From positions 1 to 15,784 of the forward strand of contig JAIDVA010000148.1 of assembly GCA_029059925.1 (NCBI GenBank): a stretch of DNA of 15,784 nucleotides. The letters are read 5' to 3'. The first letter of the stretch is position 1, and every line of letters begins with the position of its first letter. Under the pieces are notes generated by a model, which saw only the letters and a list, made by a program, of their open reading frames with translations, made no database searches and was not told where the DNA came from. The stretch is from Eubacterium sp. Its GTDB lineage: Bacteria; Bacillota; Clostridia; Oscillospirales; Acutalibacteraceae. A program made the translations under genes and the position numbers. Positions 1 to 7,361 of this stretch are shown in pieces.

Positions 1-8
1 AGTTTATA

Positions 9-404
9 CTATACTCTACGTCTTTTTGGTGGACGACAGCCATTGTGTGGAATAGGAGTAACATCTTTAATAAGACTTACTTCCAGACCTGCTGTCTGAA
101 GAGCTCTGATAGCTGATTCACGTCCTGAGCCCGGGCCCTTAACGTAAACTTCAACAGTTTTCATACCGCAATCAATTGCTGTTTTAGCAGCTGTCTCAGC
201 AGCTGTTGCAGCAGCAAAAGGAGTAGACTTTCTTGAACCGCGGAAGCCCATTTCACCGGCTGATGCCCATGATACGGCATTGCCCTGTGTATCAGTAATT
301 GTTACGATTGTGTTGTTGAAGGTTGATTGAATATGGGCAGCACCACGCTCAATATTTTTCTTCTCACGGCGCTTGCGTGAGCCTGTGGTCTTTTTAGTAG
401 CCAT
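9..404 (-). CDS. rpsK: 30S ribosomal protein S11
   Basis: S11 sits on the platform of the small subunit, where it binds 16S rRNA and helps shape the mRNA exit (E-site) region. The 131-residue product has the family's usual length. It has a basic N-terminus, the central segment with HIQSTFNNTIVTITD near residues 24-38, the GMKTVEVYVKGPGSGRE stretch near 80-96, and the typical C-terminus GCRPPKRRRV. The ATG is preceded by GGAGG 11 nt upstream, in the 19-nt gap after rpsM. It is the last gene visible; rpsD and rpoA would be expected next in this cluster. The gene is complete, with its TAG stop 9 bases from the window edge. Nothing unusual is seen. Confidence 0.98.
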   Translation of the reverse strand: MATKKTTGSRKRREKKNIERGAAHIQSTFNNTIVTITDTQGNAVSWASAGEMGFRGSRKSTPFAAATAAETAAKTAIDCGMKTVEVYVKGPGSGRESAIRALQTAGLEVSLIKDVTPIPHNGCRPPKRRRV

Positions 405-423
405 ACTATTTGTTTCCTCCTAC

Positions 424-792
424 TTATTTCTTCTTATTTGCTATAGTCTTCTTAGGACCCTTGCGTGTACGAGCATTGTTCTTAGAAGTCTGACCTCTTA
501 CAGGAAGACCCTTTCTATGTCTAACGCCACGATAGCAACCAATTTCGATAAGTCTCTTGATGTCAAAAGCTGTATTTCTGCGAAGGTCGCCTTCAACAGT
601 AAGATTGTGAGTGATATAGTCACTAAGCTTTTTAACATCGTCTTCTGTTAAATCTCTGCAGCGAGTATCCGGATTGATACCTGTTGCTGCAATAACCTCT
701 TTAGAAGTAGTAAGACCGATACCATAAATATAGGTAAGGCCGATTTCTACTCTCTTGTCATTAGGTAAGTCAACACCTGAAATACGTGCCAT
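424..792 (-). CDS. rpsM: 30S ribosomal protein S13
   Basis: S13 lies in the head of the small subunit and contacts P-site tRNA and the large subunit through intersubunit bridges. The 122-residue product starts MARISGVDLPNDKRVEIGL, has a helix-hairpin-helix-like region (YIYGIGLTTSKEVIAATGI, about residues 21-39), the RHRKGLPVRGQTSKNNARTR signature near 92-111 and a lysine-rich tail ending NKKK. The start is an ATG with GGAGG about 11 nt upstream, 32 nt after rpmJ. In E. coli this is the first gene of the alpha operon; here it is simply continuous with rpmJ, and I see no separate promoter in the gap. Confidence 0.98.
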   Translation of the reverse strand: MARISGVDLPNDKRVEIGLTYIYGIGLTTSKEVIAATGINPDTRCRDLTEDDVKKLSDYITHNLTVEGDLRRNTAFDIKRLIEIGCYRGVRHRKGLPVRGQTSKNNARTRKGPKKTIANKKK

Positions 793-824
793 TTTACAGT
801 TTACCTCCGATTATTAATTCAGGA

Positions 825-938
825 TTAGCCCTGACGCTGTTTGTGCTTTGGATTTTCACAGATAACCATTACTTTTCCATTGCGCTTTATTACTTTGCAC
901 TTTTCGCAAATTTTCTTTACAGAAGGTCTAACTTTCAT
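825..938 (-). CDS. rpmJ: 50S ribosomal protein L36 (zinc-binding form)
   Basis: This is a 37-codon gene. L36 is the smallest large-subunit protein and sits near the L7/L12 stalk base on 23S rRNA. The product starts MKVRPSVKKICEKCKVIKR and keeps the zinc ligands Cys11, Cys14, Cys27 and His32, so it is the zinc-dependent (C+) form. The ATG at 938 has GGAGG 9 nt upstream, in the 21-nt gap after infA. The order infA-rpmJ-rpsM is the canonical Firmicutes order. Length and sequence match the family well. Confidence 0.97.
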   Translation of the reverse strand: MKVRPSVKKICEKCKVIKRNGKVMVICENPKHKQRQG

Positions 939-959
939 TTTGAATATCCTCCTAAATAT

Positions 960-1178
960 TTACTTTGAGCGCCAAATGATACGACCCTTTGTAAGGTCAT
1001 ATGGTGACATCTCAATTGTTACCTTGTCACCGGGAAGAATACGAATGTTATTCATTCTGAGCTTTCCGCTGATGTGGGCAATAATAATGTGGCCATTCTG
1101 AAGTGTTACCTTAAAAGTTGTGTTAGGTAATACCTCAACCACGGTACCCTCAACTTCTATCATATCTGACTTTGACAT
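960..1178 (-). CDS. infA: Translation initiation factor IF-1
   Basis: IF1 binds the A-site of the 30S subunit during initiation and cooperates with IF2 and IF3. The 72-residue protein is exactly the usual size and is a single S1-like OB fold. It starts MSKSDMIEVEGTVVEVLPN and carries the conserved HISGKLRMNNIRILPGDKV segment around residues 35-53, then SPYDLTKGRIIWRSK at the C-terminus. The ribosome binding site is a weaker GAGGT only 5 nt before the ATG. It follows map after a 128-nt gap, in which many Firmicutes would have a small KOW-domain gene; here no such gene is recognisable. Confidence 0.97.
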   Translation of the reverse strand: MSKSDMIEVEGTVVEVLPNTTFKVTLQNGHIIIAHISGKLRMNNIRILPGDKVTIEMSPYDLTKGRIIWRSK

Positions 1179-1306
1179 CTTATACCTCGCTAAAATAATT
1201 CATTACGATTGATGTTATCTATATTAACTGGAATCACATTACGGCGTAATCGCCAGCAATTGATTTGGAATAACAAGAATTCAATTTGTAATTCCTGCAC
1301 CCAACT
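1179..1306 (-). other. map-infA intergenic gap with hairpin
   Basis: This 128-nt gap in an otherwise compact operon holds no recognised gene. On the transcribed strand, 1270-1298 can fold as GGAAT-U-ACAA / UUGU-U-AUUCC: nine pairs interrupted by one U-U mismatch, with a 9-nt loop. No U-tract follows, so it is not an intrinsic terminator. A second short palindrome, ATTACG-C-CGTAAT, lies near 1240. I see no convincing promoter. It may be a structured spacer, a processing site, or what remains after loss of the small KOW-domain gene found here in other Firmicutes. Confidence 0.5.
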
Positions 1307-2056
1307 TTAGACTTTTGTTAAAATTACCGGACCATTTGAAGTAATGGCAACCGTGTGCTCAAAATGAGCAGAGATTTTACCGTCAGTAGTTTTAACTGTC
1401 CAACCGTCTGAAAGTTGTTTAACCTTATAGGTTCCCAGATTTATCATTGGTTCAATTGCCAATGTCATTCCGGGTAACAGTCGGATACCACGACCTGCGT
1501 GACCGAAGTTTGGTACGCTTGGTTCTTCATGAAGCTTTGTTCCGACGCCATGACCGACAAAGTCACGTACAACGCCGTATCCACGGTCTTCACAGTAAGA
1601 CTGAACTGCATGGGATATATCACCGATTCTGTTGCCGGGAACTGCCTGCTCAATACCTTTATAAAGGCTCTCGCGGGTCGTATCCATCAGCCGCTTTGCC
1701 TCGGGAGAGCAAGTCCCTGCAGCAAATGTGGCAGCATTGTCGCCGTTATAACCATTCTTGGCAGCACCTAAGTCAATGCTGACTATATCACCCTCTTGAA
1801 TAATACGGTCAGCCTTAGGTATACCGTGAATTACTTCATCATTTATAGAAATACATGCAGTAGCAGGAAATCCACCGTAGTTAAGAAAATTTGGAGTTGC
1901 TCCGTGTTTTTTTATAAACTTATATGCAATTTCGTCAATTTCCTTGGTAGACACACCGGGTTTAACCGCCTCTCCTGCTACCATTAATGCTTCAGCAGAA
2001 ATCTGACAAGCCTCTTTCATAAGCTCAAGCTCACGACTGCTTTTAAGCACTATCAT
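1307..2056 (-). CDS. map: Methionine aminopeptidase, type I
   Basis: This enzyme removes the initiator methionine from nascent proteins whose second residue is small. The 249-residue product has the pita-bread fold signatures: substrate His77, metal ligands Asp95 (VSIDLG), Asp106 (YNGDNAATF), His169 (DFVGHGVG), Glu202 (AIEPMI) and Glu233 (HFEHTVAIT), plus His176 in KLHEEP. There is no N-terminal zinc-finger extension, so it is the simple type I form. The ATG at 2056 (protein MIVLKSSRELE) is preferred over an upstream in-frame start because GGAGG lies 7 nt before it and it follows the adk stop by one base, as in a translationally coupled pair. Confidence 0.97.
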   Translation of the reverse strand: MIVLKSSRELELMKEACQISAEALMVAGEAVKPGVSTKEIDEIAYKFIKKHGATPNFLNYGGFPATACISINDEVIHGIPKADRIIQEGDIVSIDLGAAKNGYNGDNAATFAAGTCSPEAKRLMDTTRESLYKGIEQAVPGNRIGDISHAVQSYCEDRGYGVVRDFVGHGVGTKLHEEPSVPNFGHAGRGIRLLPGMTLAIEPMINLGTYKVKQLSDGWTVKTTDGKISAHFEHTVAITSNGPVILTKV

Positions 2057-2057
2057 G

Positions 2058-2690
2058 TTAATCCTCCAATGCAGCGAAAACAAGTGCTGTTGTATCAGCA
2101 ACTTCTTCCTGTCCTTCAACAATCACAAGCTTACCAAGTCCCTTATAGAAATCCTTAAGCGGCTCTGTCATCTCGTGATACTCGGCAAGTCTTGCCTGTA
2201 CTGTTTCAGGAGCATCGTCTTTTCGCTGGATAAGCTCGCCGCCGCAAGCATCACACACACCATCAACCTGAGGCTTTTTATACTCAAGGTGATATGAGTT
2301 AGCACACTTTGCACATACGCGGCGACCGCTCATTCTCTTAGTGATGGCTTCGTCTGATACCTCAATATCAACAACCTTGTCGATATCAACGTTAGCATCC
2401 TCAAGAGCCTGAGCCTGAGGAATTGTTCTTGGGAAGCCATCGAGAATGAATCCGTTTTTACAATCATCTTCTTTAAGTCTGTCCTTGATAATACCGATAA
2501 CAACCTCATCAGGAACAAGCTGGCCGGCATCCATAAACTGCTTAGCCTTAAGCCCCATCTCTGTGCCGTCTTTTACAGCAGCACGAAGAATATTACCTGT
2601 TGAAATTGCCGGAATACCGTATTTGTCAACAATCTTTTCTGCCTGAGTGCCTTTGCCGGCACCCGGAGCACCGAGAAGAATAAGTTTCAT
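2058..2690 (-). CDS. adk: Adenylate kinase (zinc-binding lid)
   Basis: Adk catalyses ATP + AMP = 2 ADP in the cytosol and keeps the adenylate pool balanced. The 210-residue protein has the P-loop GAPGAGKGT at 7-15, the AMP-binding ISTGNILRAAV (29-39) and LDGFPRT (83-89) motifs, and a long lid domain. The lid carries Cys126, Cys129, Cys146 and Cys149, the four-cysteine structural zinc site typical of Gram-positive long-form enzymes. The start ATG at 2690 has GGAG about 10 nt upstream, across an AT-rich spacer. It lies between secY and map, its standard place in Firmicutes. Confidence 0.98.
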   Translation of the reverse strand: MKLILLGAPGAGKGTQAEKIVDKYGIPAISTGNILRAAVKDGTEMGLKAKQFMDAGQLVPDEVVIGIIKDRLKEDDCKNGFILDGFPRTIPQAQALEDANVDIDKVVDIEVSDEAITKRMSGRRVCAKCANSYHLEYKKPQVDGVCDACGGELIQRKDDAPETVQARLAEYHEMTEPLKDFYKGLGKLVIVEGQEEVADTTALVFAALED

Positions 2691-2711
2691 AAATATATAT
2701 CTCCTAATCTA

Positions 2712-4061
2712 TTAATCAAGGAAGCCTTTGTAATGACGCATCATCATCTGTGATTCGAGCTGACGAACAGTCTCAAGAGCAACACCGCACATAATGATAA
2801 GTGATGTACCGCCGAGTGAGATTGTCATGCCGCCATCTTCGCCGCCCTCTGTGAGTGGCGGGATAGCGAGATCACAAATAAGTGAGTAAATAATCGGGAA
2901 CAATGCAATCACTGAAAGCATCAATGCACCGATAAGTGTAAGTCTGGAGAGAACTCTGAGAATATAATCAGAAGTTGGTCTGCCAGGTCTTATACCAGGG
3001 ATTGCGCCATTATTCTTACGAAGGTTGTTTGCCATTTCAATTGGGTTGTACTGAATTGTACTGTAGAAATAAGCAAAGAATATGATAAGCAGGAAGTACA
3101 TTAATGCGTACCACCAAGAGTCACCCTGGAAGGCATTGAAAAAGCTCTCCCAGAAAGTACCCTCATACTTATCAGCTGAAAGGAACATCTGAACTGTTCC
3201 AGGAAGAGAGAGAATTGAAGAAGCGAAGATTACAGGAAGTACGCCGCTCATATTAACCTTAATCGGCATATGAGTTGACTGACCGCCCATCTGCTTTCTG
3301 CCAACAACACGCTTTGCGTATGTGATTGGGAGTCTTCTCTCTGAATTGTCCATAAATACGATGTATGCAATCATTAAAAGGAAGATTACGCATACAACAG
3401 GAACAAGAACTCTATAAACAACTCTACCTGTATCAAGATACTGGAATAACTGCTTAATGAGTGTTGGGAATCTGGATACGATACCAGCGAAAAGGATGAT
3501 TGAAATACCATTGCCTATACCACTGATTGTAATCTGTTCACCAAGCCACATGATAACAGCTGTACCTGCTGTAAGAACAAGTATAATAACGAGAGCCTGG
3601 AATACAGCATCAAAGCCTGTAAATGCAGCACCGTTAACGTCTGTCATCAAGTAATTGTTTGCACGAAGATAGAAGAAGTATGCAAGTGACTGGAGAAGAC
3701 CAAGTATTACAGTAACGAAACGGGTGATTGAAGCAATCTTCTTTCTGCCCTCTTCGCCTTCCTTCTGCAATCTTTCAAGTGCAGGGATTGCAACTGCAAG
3801 CAGCTGCATTATGATTGAAGAGTTGATGTATGGAGTAATTGACATAGCGAAAATAGTTCCGTATGTGAATGCACTACCTGTCATCAAGCTCAAATAAGTG
3901 AGAATTGTGTTTCCCTTACCAACACTAATTTCATCAACAATGTTGAGGAAAGGTACCGGAATGACTGAACCTATTCTGAAAACGAGGATAATAAATGCAG
4001 TAAATAAAATCTTTTTACGGATTTCAGCTACTTTCCACGCATTTACGATGGTTTTAATCAT
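2712..4061 (-). CDS. secY: Preprotein translocase subunit SecY
   Basis: SecY is the channel-forming subunit of the SecYEG translocon in the cytoplasmic membrane. The 449-residue product shows the expected series of about ten hydrophobic helices, starting with ILFTAFIILVFRIGSVIPV near residues 18-36. It also has the conserved cytosolic loop GGQSTHMPIKVNMSGVLPVIF before helix 7, and the FAYFYSTIQYNPIEMANNLRKNNGAIPGIRPG loop carrying the ribosome/SecA-contact region. The C-terminal tail is short and ends HYKGFLD. The gene starts immediately after the rplO stop, with its ribosome binding site (GGAGG) inside the end of rplO, so translation of the two is probably coupled. Confidence 0.98.
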   Translation of the reverse strand: MIKTIVNAWKVAEIRKKILFTAFIILVFRIGSVIPVPFLNIVDEISVGKGNTILTYLSLMTGSAFTYGTIFAMSITPYINSSIIMQLLAVAIPALERLQKEGEEGRKKIASITRFVTVILGLLQSLAYFFYLRANNYLMTDVNGAAFTGFDAVFQALVIILVLTAGTAVIMWLGEQITISGIGNGISIILFAGIVSRFPTLIKQLFQYLDTGRVVYRVLVPVVCVIFLLMIAYIVFMDNSERRLPITYAKRVVGRKQMGGQSTHMPIKVNMSGVLPVIFASSILSLPGTVQMFLSADKYEGTFWESFFNAFQGDSWWYALMYFLLIIFFAYFYSTIQYNPIEMANNLRKNNGAIPGIRPGRPTSDYILRVLSRLTLIGALMLSVIALFPIIYSLICDLAIPPLTEGGEDGGMTISLGGTSLIIMCGVALETVRQLESQMMMRHYKGFLD

Positions 4062-4505
4062 TTAGAGCACCTCCACCTTACCACCTGCAGCCTCAATTTT
4101 TGCTTTAGCTGACTCACTGACAGCAGCTACCTTAACTGTAAGTGCCTTTGTGATTTCGCCCTTACCAAGAACCTTAACACCATCGAGTGTCTTCTTGATT
4201 ACGCCTGCGTCGATAAGTGCCTGTGCATCTACAGTAGCACCATCTTCAAATCTATCATTAAGTGTTGAAAGATTAACGATTGCATACTCAGTTGCAAAAA
4301 TGTTGTTGAAACCTCTCTTTGGTACACGTCTCTGAAGTGGCATCTGACCACCTTCAAAACCTGCACGTCTGCTGTAGCCTGAACGTGACTTCTGACCCTT
4401 CTGGCCTTTACCTGAAGTCTTGCCCTGACCTGAAGCAGTACCTCTACCAACTCTTTTTACGCTCTTTTTAGAGCCTTCAGCAGGAGAAAGTTCATGTAAT
4501 TTCAT
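4062..4505 (-). CDS. rplO: 50S ribosomal protein L15
   Basis: L15 is a late-assembling large-subunit protein with a long, extended, basic N-terminal arm. The 147-residue product begins MKLHELSPAEGSKKSVKRVG, continues with the Gly/Lys-rich segment GRGTASGQGKTSGKGQKGQK near 20-39 and with GFEGGQMPLQRRVPKRGFNN near 49-68, then the globular domain. It is preceded by rpmD and followed without a gap by secY. The ribosome binding site is GGGGAGGTG upstream of the ATG. Low-complexity, Gly/Lys-rich composition in the N-terminal half is normal for the family. Confidence 0.98.
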   Translation of the reverse strand: MKLHELSPAEGSKKSVKRVGRGTASGQGKTSGKGQKGQKSRSGYSRRAGFEGGQMPLQRRVPKRGFNNIFATEYAIVNLSTLNDRFEDGATVDAQALIDAGVIKKTLDGVKVLGKGEITKALTVKVAAVSESAKAKIEAAGGKVEVL

Positions 4506-4519
4506 ATCTGCACCTCCCC

Positions 4520-4699
4520 TTATTCTTCTACAACAGTTACAAGGTGAGCAATCTTAGCAAGCTTACCCTGAGTCTGAGCATTGTCAGGCTGAACTGTTGT
4601 GTTGCCGATTTTACGAAGACCAAGTGAGTGGGCGGTGGCAATCTGGTCTGCTTTGCTGCCAATTAAGCTCTTGGTGAGCTTGATTTTAATATCTGCCAT
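4520..4699 (-). CDS. rpmD: 50S ribosomal protein L30
   Basis: This is a short 59-codon gene. L30 is a small, rRNA-binding large-subunit protein present in most bacteria. The product starts MADIKIKLTKSLIGSKADQI and continues with SLGLRKIGNTTVQPDNAQTQ, the pattern of the family (a conserved Leu-Gly-Leu-Arg/Lys turn followed by the polar loop), ending AHLVTVVEE. The ATG at 4699 has AAGGAGGG overlapping the rpsE stop, 13 nt downstream of it. Its position between rpsE and rplO is canonical and supports the call. Confidence 0.96.
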   Translation of the reverse strand: MADIKIKLTKSLIGSKADQIATAHSLGLRKIGNTTVQPDNAQTQGKLAKIAHLVTVVEE

Positions 4700-4712
4700 T
4701 GTTCCACCCTCC

Positions 4713-5213
4713 TTAACCTAAAATTTCTTTGGTTGACTTGCCGCGAACTGCTGCAACCTGGTCAGCTGTTCTGAGCTTGCTTAAACCATCAATTGTAGCT
4801 CTTACAACGTTGCAAGGATTATTTGAACGAATAGCCTTTGTTCTGATGTCCTTGATACCAACTGTCTCAACAACTGCACGGACAGGACCGCCGGCGATAA
4901 CACCGGTACCCTTTGGAGCAGGCATAAGCAATACTTCGCCGGCACCAAATTTACCCTTAATCTCGTGAGGAATTGTTGATCCCTTAAGAGCAACCTTAAT
5001 TACATTCTTCTTAGCGTCCTCGATACCCTTGCGGATAGCATCAGGAACTTCGCCTGATTTACCAATACCGAAGCCTACAAGACCATTACCGTCACCAACA
5101 ACTACGAGAGCTGAGAACTTGAAAATTCTACCACCCTTTACAGTCTTTGATACACGGTTAATAGTTACAACTCTTTCTTCAAGCTCCATTGAAGATACGT
5201 CAATCTTTGCCAT
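4713..5213 (-). CDS. rpsE: 30S ribosomal protein S5
   Basis: S5 lies at the mRNA entry side of the small subunit and contributes to decoding accuracy. The 166-residue product has the N-terminal double-stranded-RNA-binding-like domain, EERVVTINRVSKTVKGGRIF (12-31), then FSALVVVGDGNGLVGFGIGK (33-52), and the C-terminal domain with PAPKGTGVIAGGPVRAVVE near 98-116 and GIKDIRTKAIRSNNP near 119-133. The ATG is preceded by AAGGAGG. rplR lies directly upstream and rpmD directly downstream. Confidence 0.98.
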   Translation of the reverse strand: MAKIDVSSMELEERVVTINRVSKTVKGGRIFKFSALVVVGDGNGLVGFGIGKSGEVPDAIRKGIEDAKKNVIKVALKGSTIPHEIKGKFGAGEVLLMPAPKGTGVIAGGPVRAVVETVGIKDIRTKAIRSNNPCNVVRATIDGLSKLRTADQVAAVRGKSTKEILG

Positions 5214-5231
5214 AAAAATTTACCTCCTTCG

Positions 5232-5591
5232 TTAGAACTTAAGTCCGCCTTCACGAGCGCCATCAGCTACTGCTGCTACACGTCCGTGATAAACGTAACC
5301 GCCGCGGTCAAATACGCACTTTTCAATGCCCTTTGCCTTAGCTCTGTCTGCTAATGTCTTACCTACAGCCTTAGCTGCTTCTACATTACCGCCATACTGT
5401 GTGAATTCCTTTTCAACGGTTGATGCTGATGCAATTGTTACACCTGCAACATCGTCAATCAACTGCACGTAAATATTGCTGAGAGAGCGATATACGTTAA
5501 GTCTTGGACACTCAGCAGTACCGCTGATTTTGCCACGTACTCTTGTGTGGCGCTTCTGTCTTGCCTTATTGGCATCCTGTCTTGAAACCAT
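5232..5591 (-). CDS. rplR: 50S ribosomal protein L18
   Basis: L18 binds 5S rRNA, with L5 and L25-type proteins, and helps attach it to the large subunit. The 119-residue product has the basic N-terminus MVSRQDANKARQKRHTRVRG, the RLNVYRSLSNIYVQLIDD core near 30-47, and the C-terminal CVFDRGGYVYHGRVAAVADGAREGGLKF signature. The last few residues (GGLKF) are the usual family ending. The ribosome binding site is AAGGAG, about 9 nt from the ATG, 18 nt after the rplF stop. Confidence 0.98.
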   Translation of the reverse strand: MVSRQDANKARQKRHTRVRGKISGTAECPRLNVYRSLSNIYVQLIDDVAGVTIASASTVEKEFTQYGGNVEAAKAVGKTLADRAKAKGIEKCVFDRGGYVYHGRVAAVADGAREGGLKF

Positions 5592-5609
5592 TGTATTTCA
5601 CTCCTTCCC

Positions 5610-6149
5610 TTATTTCTTACCTGCTTTTCCTTCTTTACGACGGATATGCTCATCTGAGTATTTGATACCCTTGCCCTTATATGGCTCCGGTGGTCTCTTC
5701 TCGCGAACCTGAGCTGCGAACTGACCAACCTTCTGCTTGTCAGCACCACTGATTACAATGCTGTTTGCTGACGGGCATTCGATCTTGATACCCTCCGGTG
5801 CTTCCATTATAACCTGGTGTGAATAACCCAGGTTCATAACAAGATTAGTACCCTGTAACTGTACACGGTAACCAACACCGTTAACCTCTAAAGTCTTCTT
5901 AAAGCCCTCTGTAACACCTGTAACCATATTTGCAACAAGTGTACGGGTAAGGCCGTGAAGAGATCTGTTTTCTTTCGCATCGTTAGGTCTGCTAACGATG
6001 ATCTCGCTGCCTTCAACACTGATAGCCATGTTAGGATGTGCATCCATTGAAAGAGTACCATTTGGTCCCTTAACGGTAACAGTATTTGCATTGATATTTA
6101 CATCAACACCGGCAGGAATTGTAATTGGCTTTAAACCTATACGTGACAT
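5610..6149 (-). CDS. rplF: 50S ribosomal protein L6
   Basis: L6 lies near the GTPase-associated centre of the large subunit. The 179-residue product has two tandem repeats of the L6 fold. The N-terminal half starts MSRIGLKPITIPAGVDVNIN, with TVKGPNGTLS near 28-37. The C-terminal half carries the family signature VREKRPPEPYKGKGIKYSDE near residues 148-167 before a Lys-rich end. The ATG follows GGAGGG with a 9-nt spacer, 15 nt after the rpsH stop. Length and motifs are normal. Confidence 0.98.
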   Translation of the reverse strand: MSRIGLKPITIPAGVDVNINANTVTVKGPNGTLSMDAHPNMAISVEGSEIIVSRPNDAKENRSLHGLTRTLVANMVTGVTEGFKKTLEVNGVGYRVQLQGTNLVMNLGYSHQVIMEAPEGIKIECPSANSIVISGADKQKVGQFAAQVREKRPPEPYKGKGIKYSDEHIRRKEGKAGKK

Positions 6150-6164
6150 CCTTACTGTCCCTCC

Positions 6165-6563
6165 TTACCAAATGAATGCTAAAACCTCGCCGCCAACATT
6201 GCGGTCACGAGCTTCTCTGTCTGTCATAATGCCCTTTGAAGTTGAAACGATAGCAATACCGAGTCCCTTCATAACCTTAGGCATATCCTCAACGTTTGAA
6301 TAAATACGAAGACCTGGCTTTGATACTCTGCGAAGACCAGTGATAACCTGGCTCTTGCCCTCGCCGTACTTAAGTGTTACACGGATAACACCCTGCTTGC
6401 CGTCTTCAATAACTTTAAAACCTTTGATATAACCTTCATCAACAAGAATCTGAGCAATTGCCTTCTTCATGTTTGACGCAGGAATATCTACTGTATCGTG
6501 CTTTGCTGAATTTGCATTACGAACTCTTGTAAGCATATCAGCGATTGGATCTGTAATATGCAT
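6165..6563 (-). CDS. rpsH: 30S ribosomal protein S8
   Basis: S8 is a primary 16S rRNA-binding protein in the central domain. In E. coli it is the translational repressor of the spc operon; whether that holds here is unknown. The 132-residue product begins MHITDPIADMLTRVRNANSA and ends with the diagnostic STSKGIMTDREARDRNVGGE segment followed by VLAFIW. The ATG at 6563 has AAGGAGG about 8 nt upstream. The 38-nt gap after rpsZ holds only this ribosome binding site and no clear structure. Confidence 0.98.
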   Translation of the reverse strand: MHITDPIADMLTRVRNANSAKHDTVDIPASNMKKAIAQILVDEGYIKGFKVIEDGKQGVIRVTLKYGEGKSQVITGLRRVSKPGLRIYSNVEDMPKVMKGLGIAIVSTSKGIMTDREARDRNVGGEVLAFIW

Positions 6564-6601
6564 TGATAATTCCTCCTTATTAGATTAGCAATTCTCAGTT
6601 C

Positions 6602-6787
6602 TTACCAAGATGATTTCTTAACACCAGGAATCTCACCCTTGTGAGCGAGCTCTCTGAAGCAGATTCTGCATACACCGTACTTACGAAGATAAGCATGAGG
6701 TCTACCGCAGATTTTGCATCTGTTATACTGTCTTGTTGAATACTTAGCAGGCTTAGCAGCCTTAACTTTCATAGATGTCTTTGCCAC
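6602..6787 (-). CDS. rpsZ: 30S ribosomal protein S14, zinc-binding type Z, GTG start
   Basis: S14 lies in the small-subunit head next to S3 and S10. The 61-residue protein is the short zinc form: Cys24, Cys27, Cys40 and Cys43 in the pattern CKICGRPHAYLRKYGVCRIC. The longer, cysteine-free type is usually about 89-101 residues. The start codon is GTG at 6787 (first residues MAKTSMKVKAAK), with GGAGGG 6 nt upstream. A downstream ATG, at codon 6, would lose the conserved N-terminus and is too far from the ribosome binding site. It follows rplE by 12 nt. Some annotations call this gene rpsN. Confidence 0.97.
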   Translation of the reverse strand: MAKTSMKVKAAKPAKYSTRQYNRCKICGRPHAYLRKYGVCRICFRELAHKGEIPGVKKSSW

Positions 6788-6799
6788 GATAATCCCTCC

Positions 6800-7342
6800 T
6801 TACTCTGCAAATGGTGCGCCCATTAACTTAAGAAGCTCACGAGCCTCTTCGTCAGTGTTTGCAGTTGTTACCATGATGATGTCCATACCACGAACAGCAT
6901 CAATCTTATCATAATCGATTTCAGGGAAAATCAACTGCTCCTTAACACCCATAGCGTAGTTACCACGGCCGTCAAATGAGTTAGGGTTGATACCTCTGAA
7001 GTCACGAACTCTTGGAAGTGCGAGATTGAAAAATCTCTCAAGGAATTCATACATTCTGTCACCACGAAGTGTAACCTTAACACCGATTGGCATACCCTCA
7101 CGGAGTTTGAAGTTAGCTACTGACTTCTTAGCACGACAAACTACCGGTCTCTGACCTGTAATTGTCTGAAGATCTGTGATGATAGCGTCTACAACCTTTG
7201 AGTTTTCACGAGCTTCACCGCAACCAACATTGATAACAATCTTGTCAAGCTTTGGGATTTGCATAACAGACTTGTATCCGAATTTCTTCATCAATGCAGG
7301 TGCAATATCGTTTTTATATGTCTCTTTTAATACTGCTGCCAT
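6800..7342 (-). CDS. rplE: 50S ribosomal protein L5
   Basis: L5 binds 5S rRNA in the central protuberance and contacts P-site tRNA and S13. The 180-residue product is of normal length. It contains MKKFGYKSVMQIPKLDKIVI near 18-37, TGQRPVVCRAKKSVANFKLR near 62-81, LRGDRMYEFLERFFNLALPR near 92-111 and the FDGRGNYAMGVKEQLIFPEI stretch near 123-142. The start ATG has GGGAGG about 9 nt upstream. It lies between rplX and rpsZ, as in all bacterial spc operons. Confidence 0.98.
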   Translation of the reverse strand: MAAVLKETYKNDIAPALMKKFGYKSVMQIPKLDKIVINVGCGEARENSKVVDAIITDLQTITGQRPVVCRAKKSVANFKLREGMPIGVKVTLRGDRMYEFLERFFNLALPRVRDFRGINPNSFDGRGNYAMGVKEQLIFPEIDYDKIDAVRGMDIIMVTTANTDEEARELLKLMGAPFAE

Positions 7343-7361
7343 TGTTATGTTCCTCCCTTAC

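Noticed and set aside
1190..1300. A 36-codon frame starting GTG after the map stop and ending before infA
   Set aside because: It has no ribosome binding site and no recognised similarity, and an open frame of this length is fairly likely by chance. It does not resemble the KOW-domain protein often found here. It is mentioned under the gap finding only as a curiosity.
2057..2122. A 22-residue N-terminal extension of methionine aminopeptidase overlapping adk
   Set aside because: The ATG at 2056 has GGAGG and fits the family start; the longer form would overlap the adk 3' end without any conserved residues.
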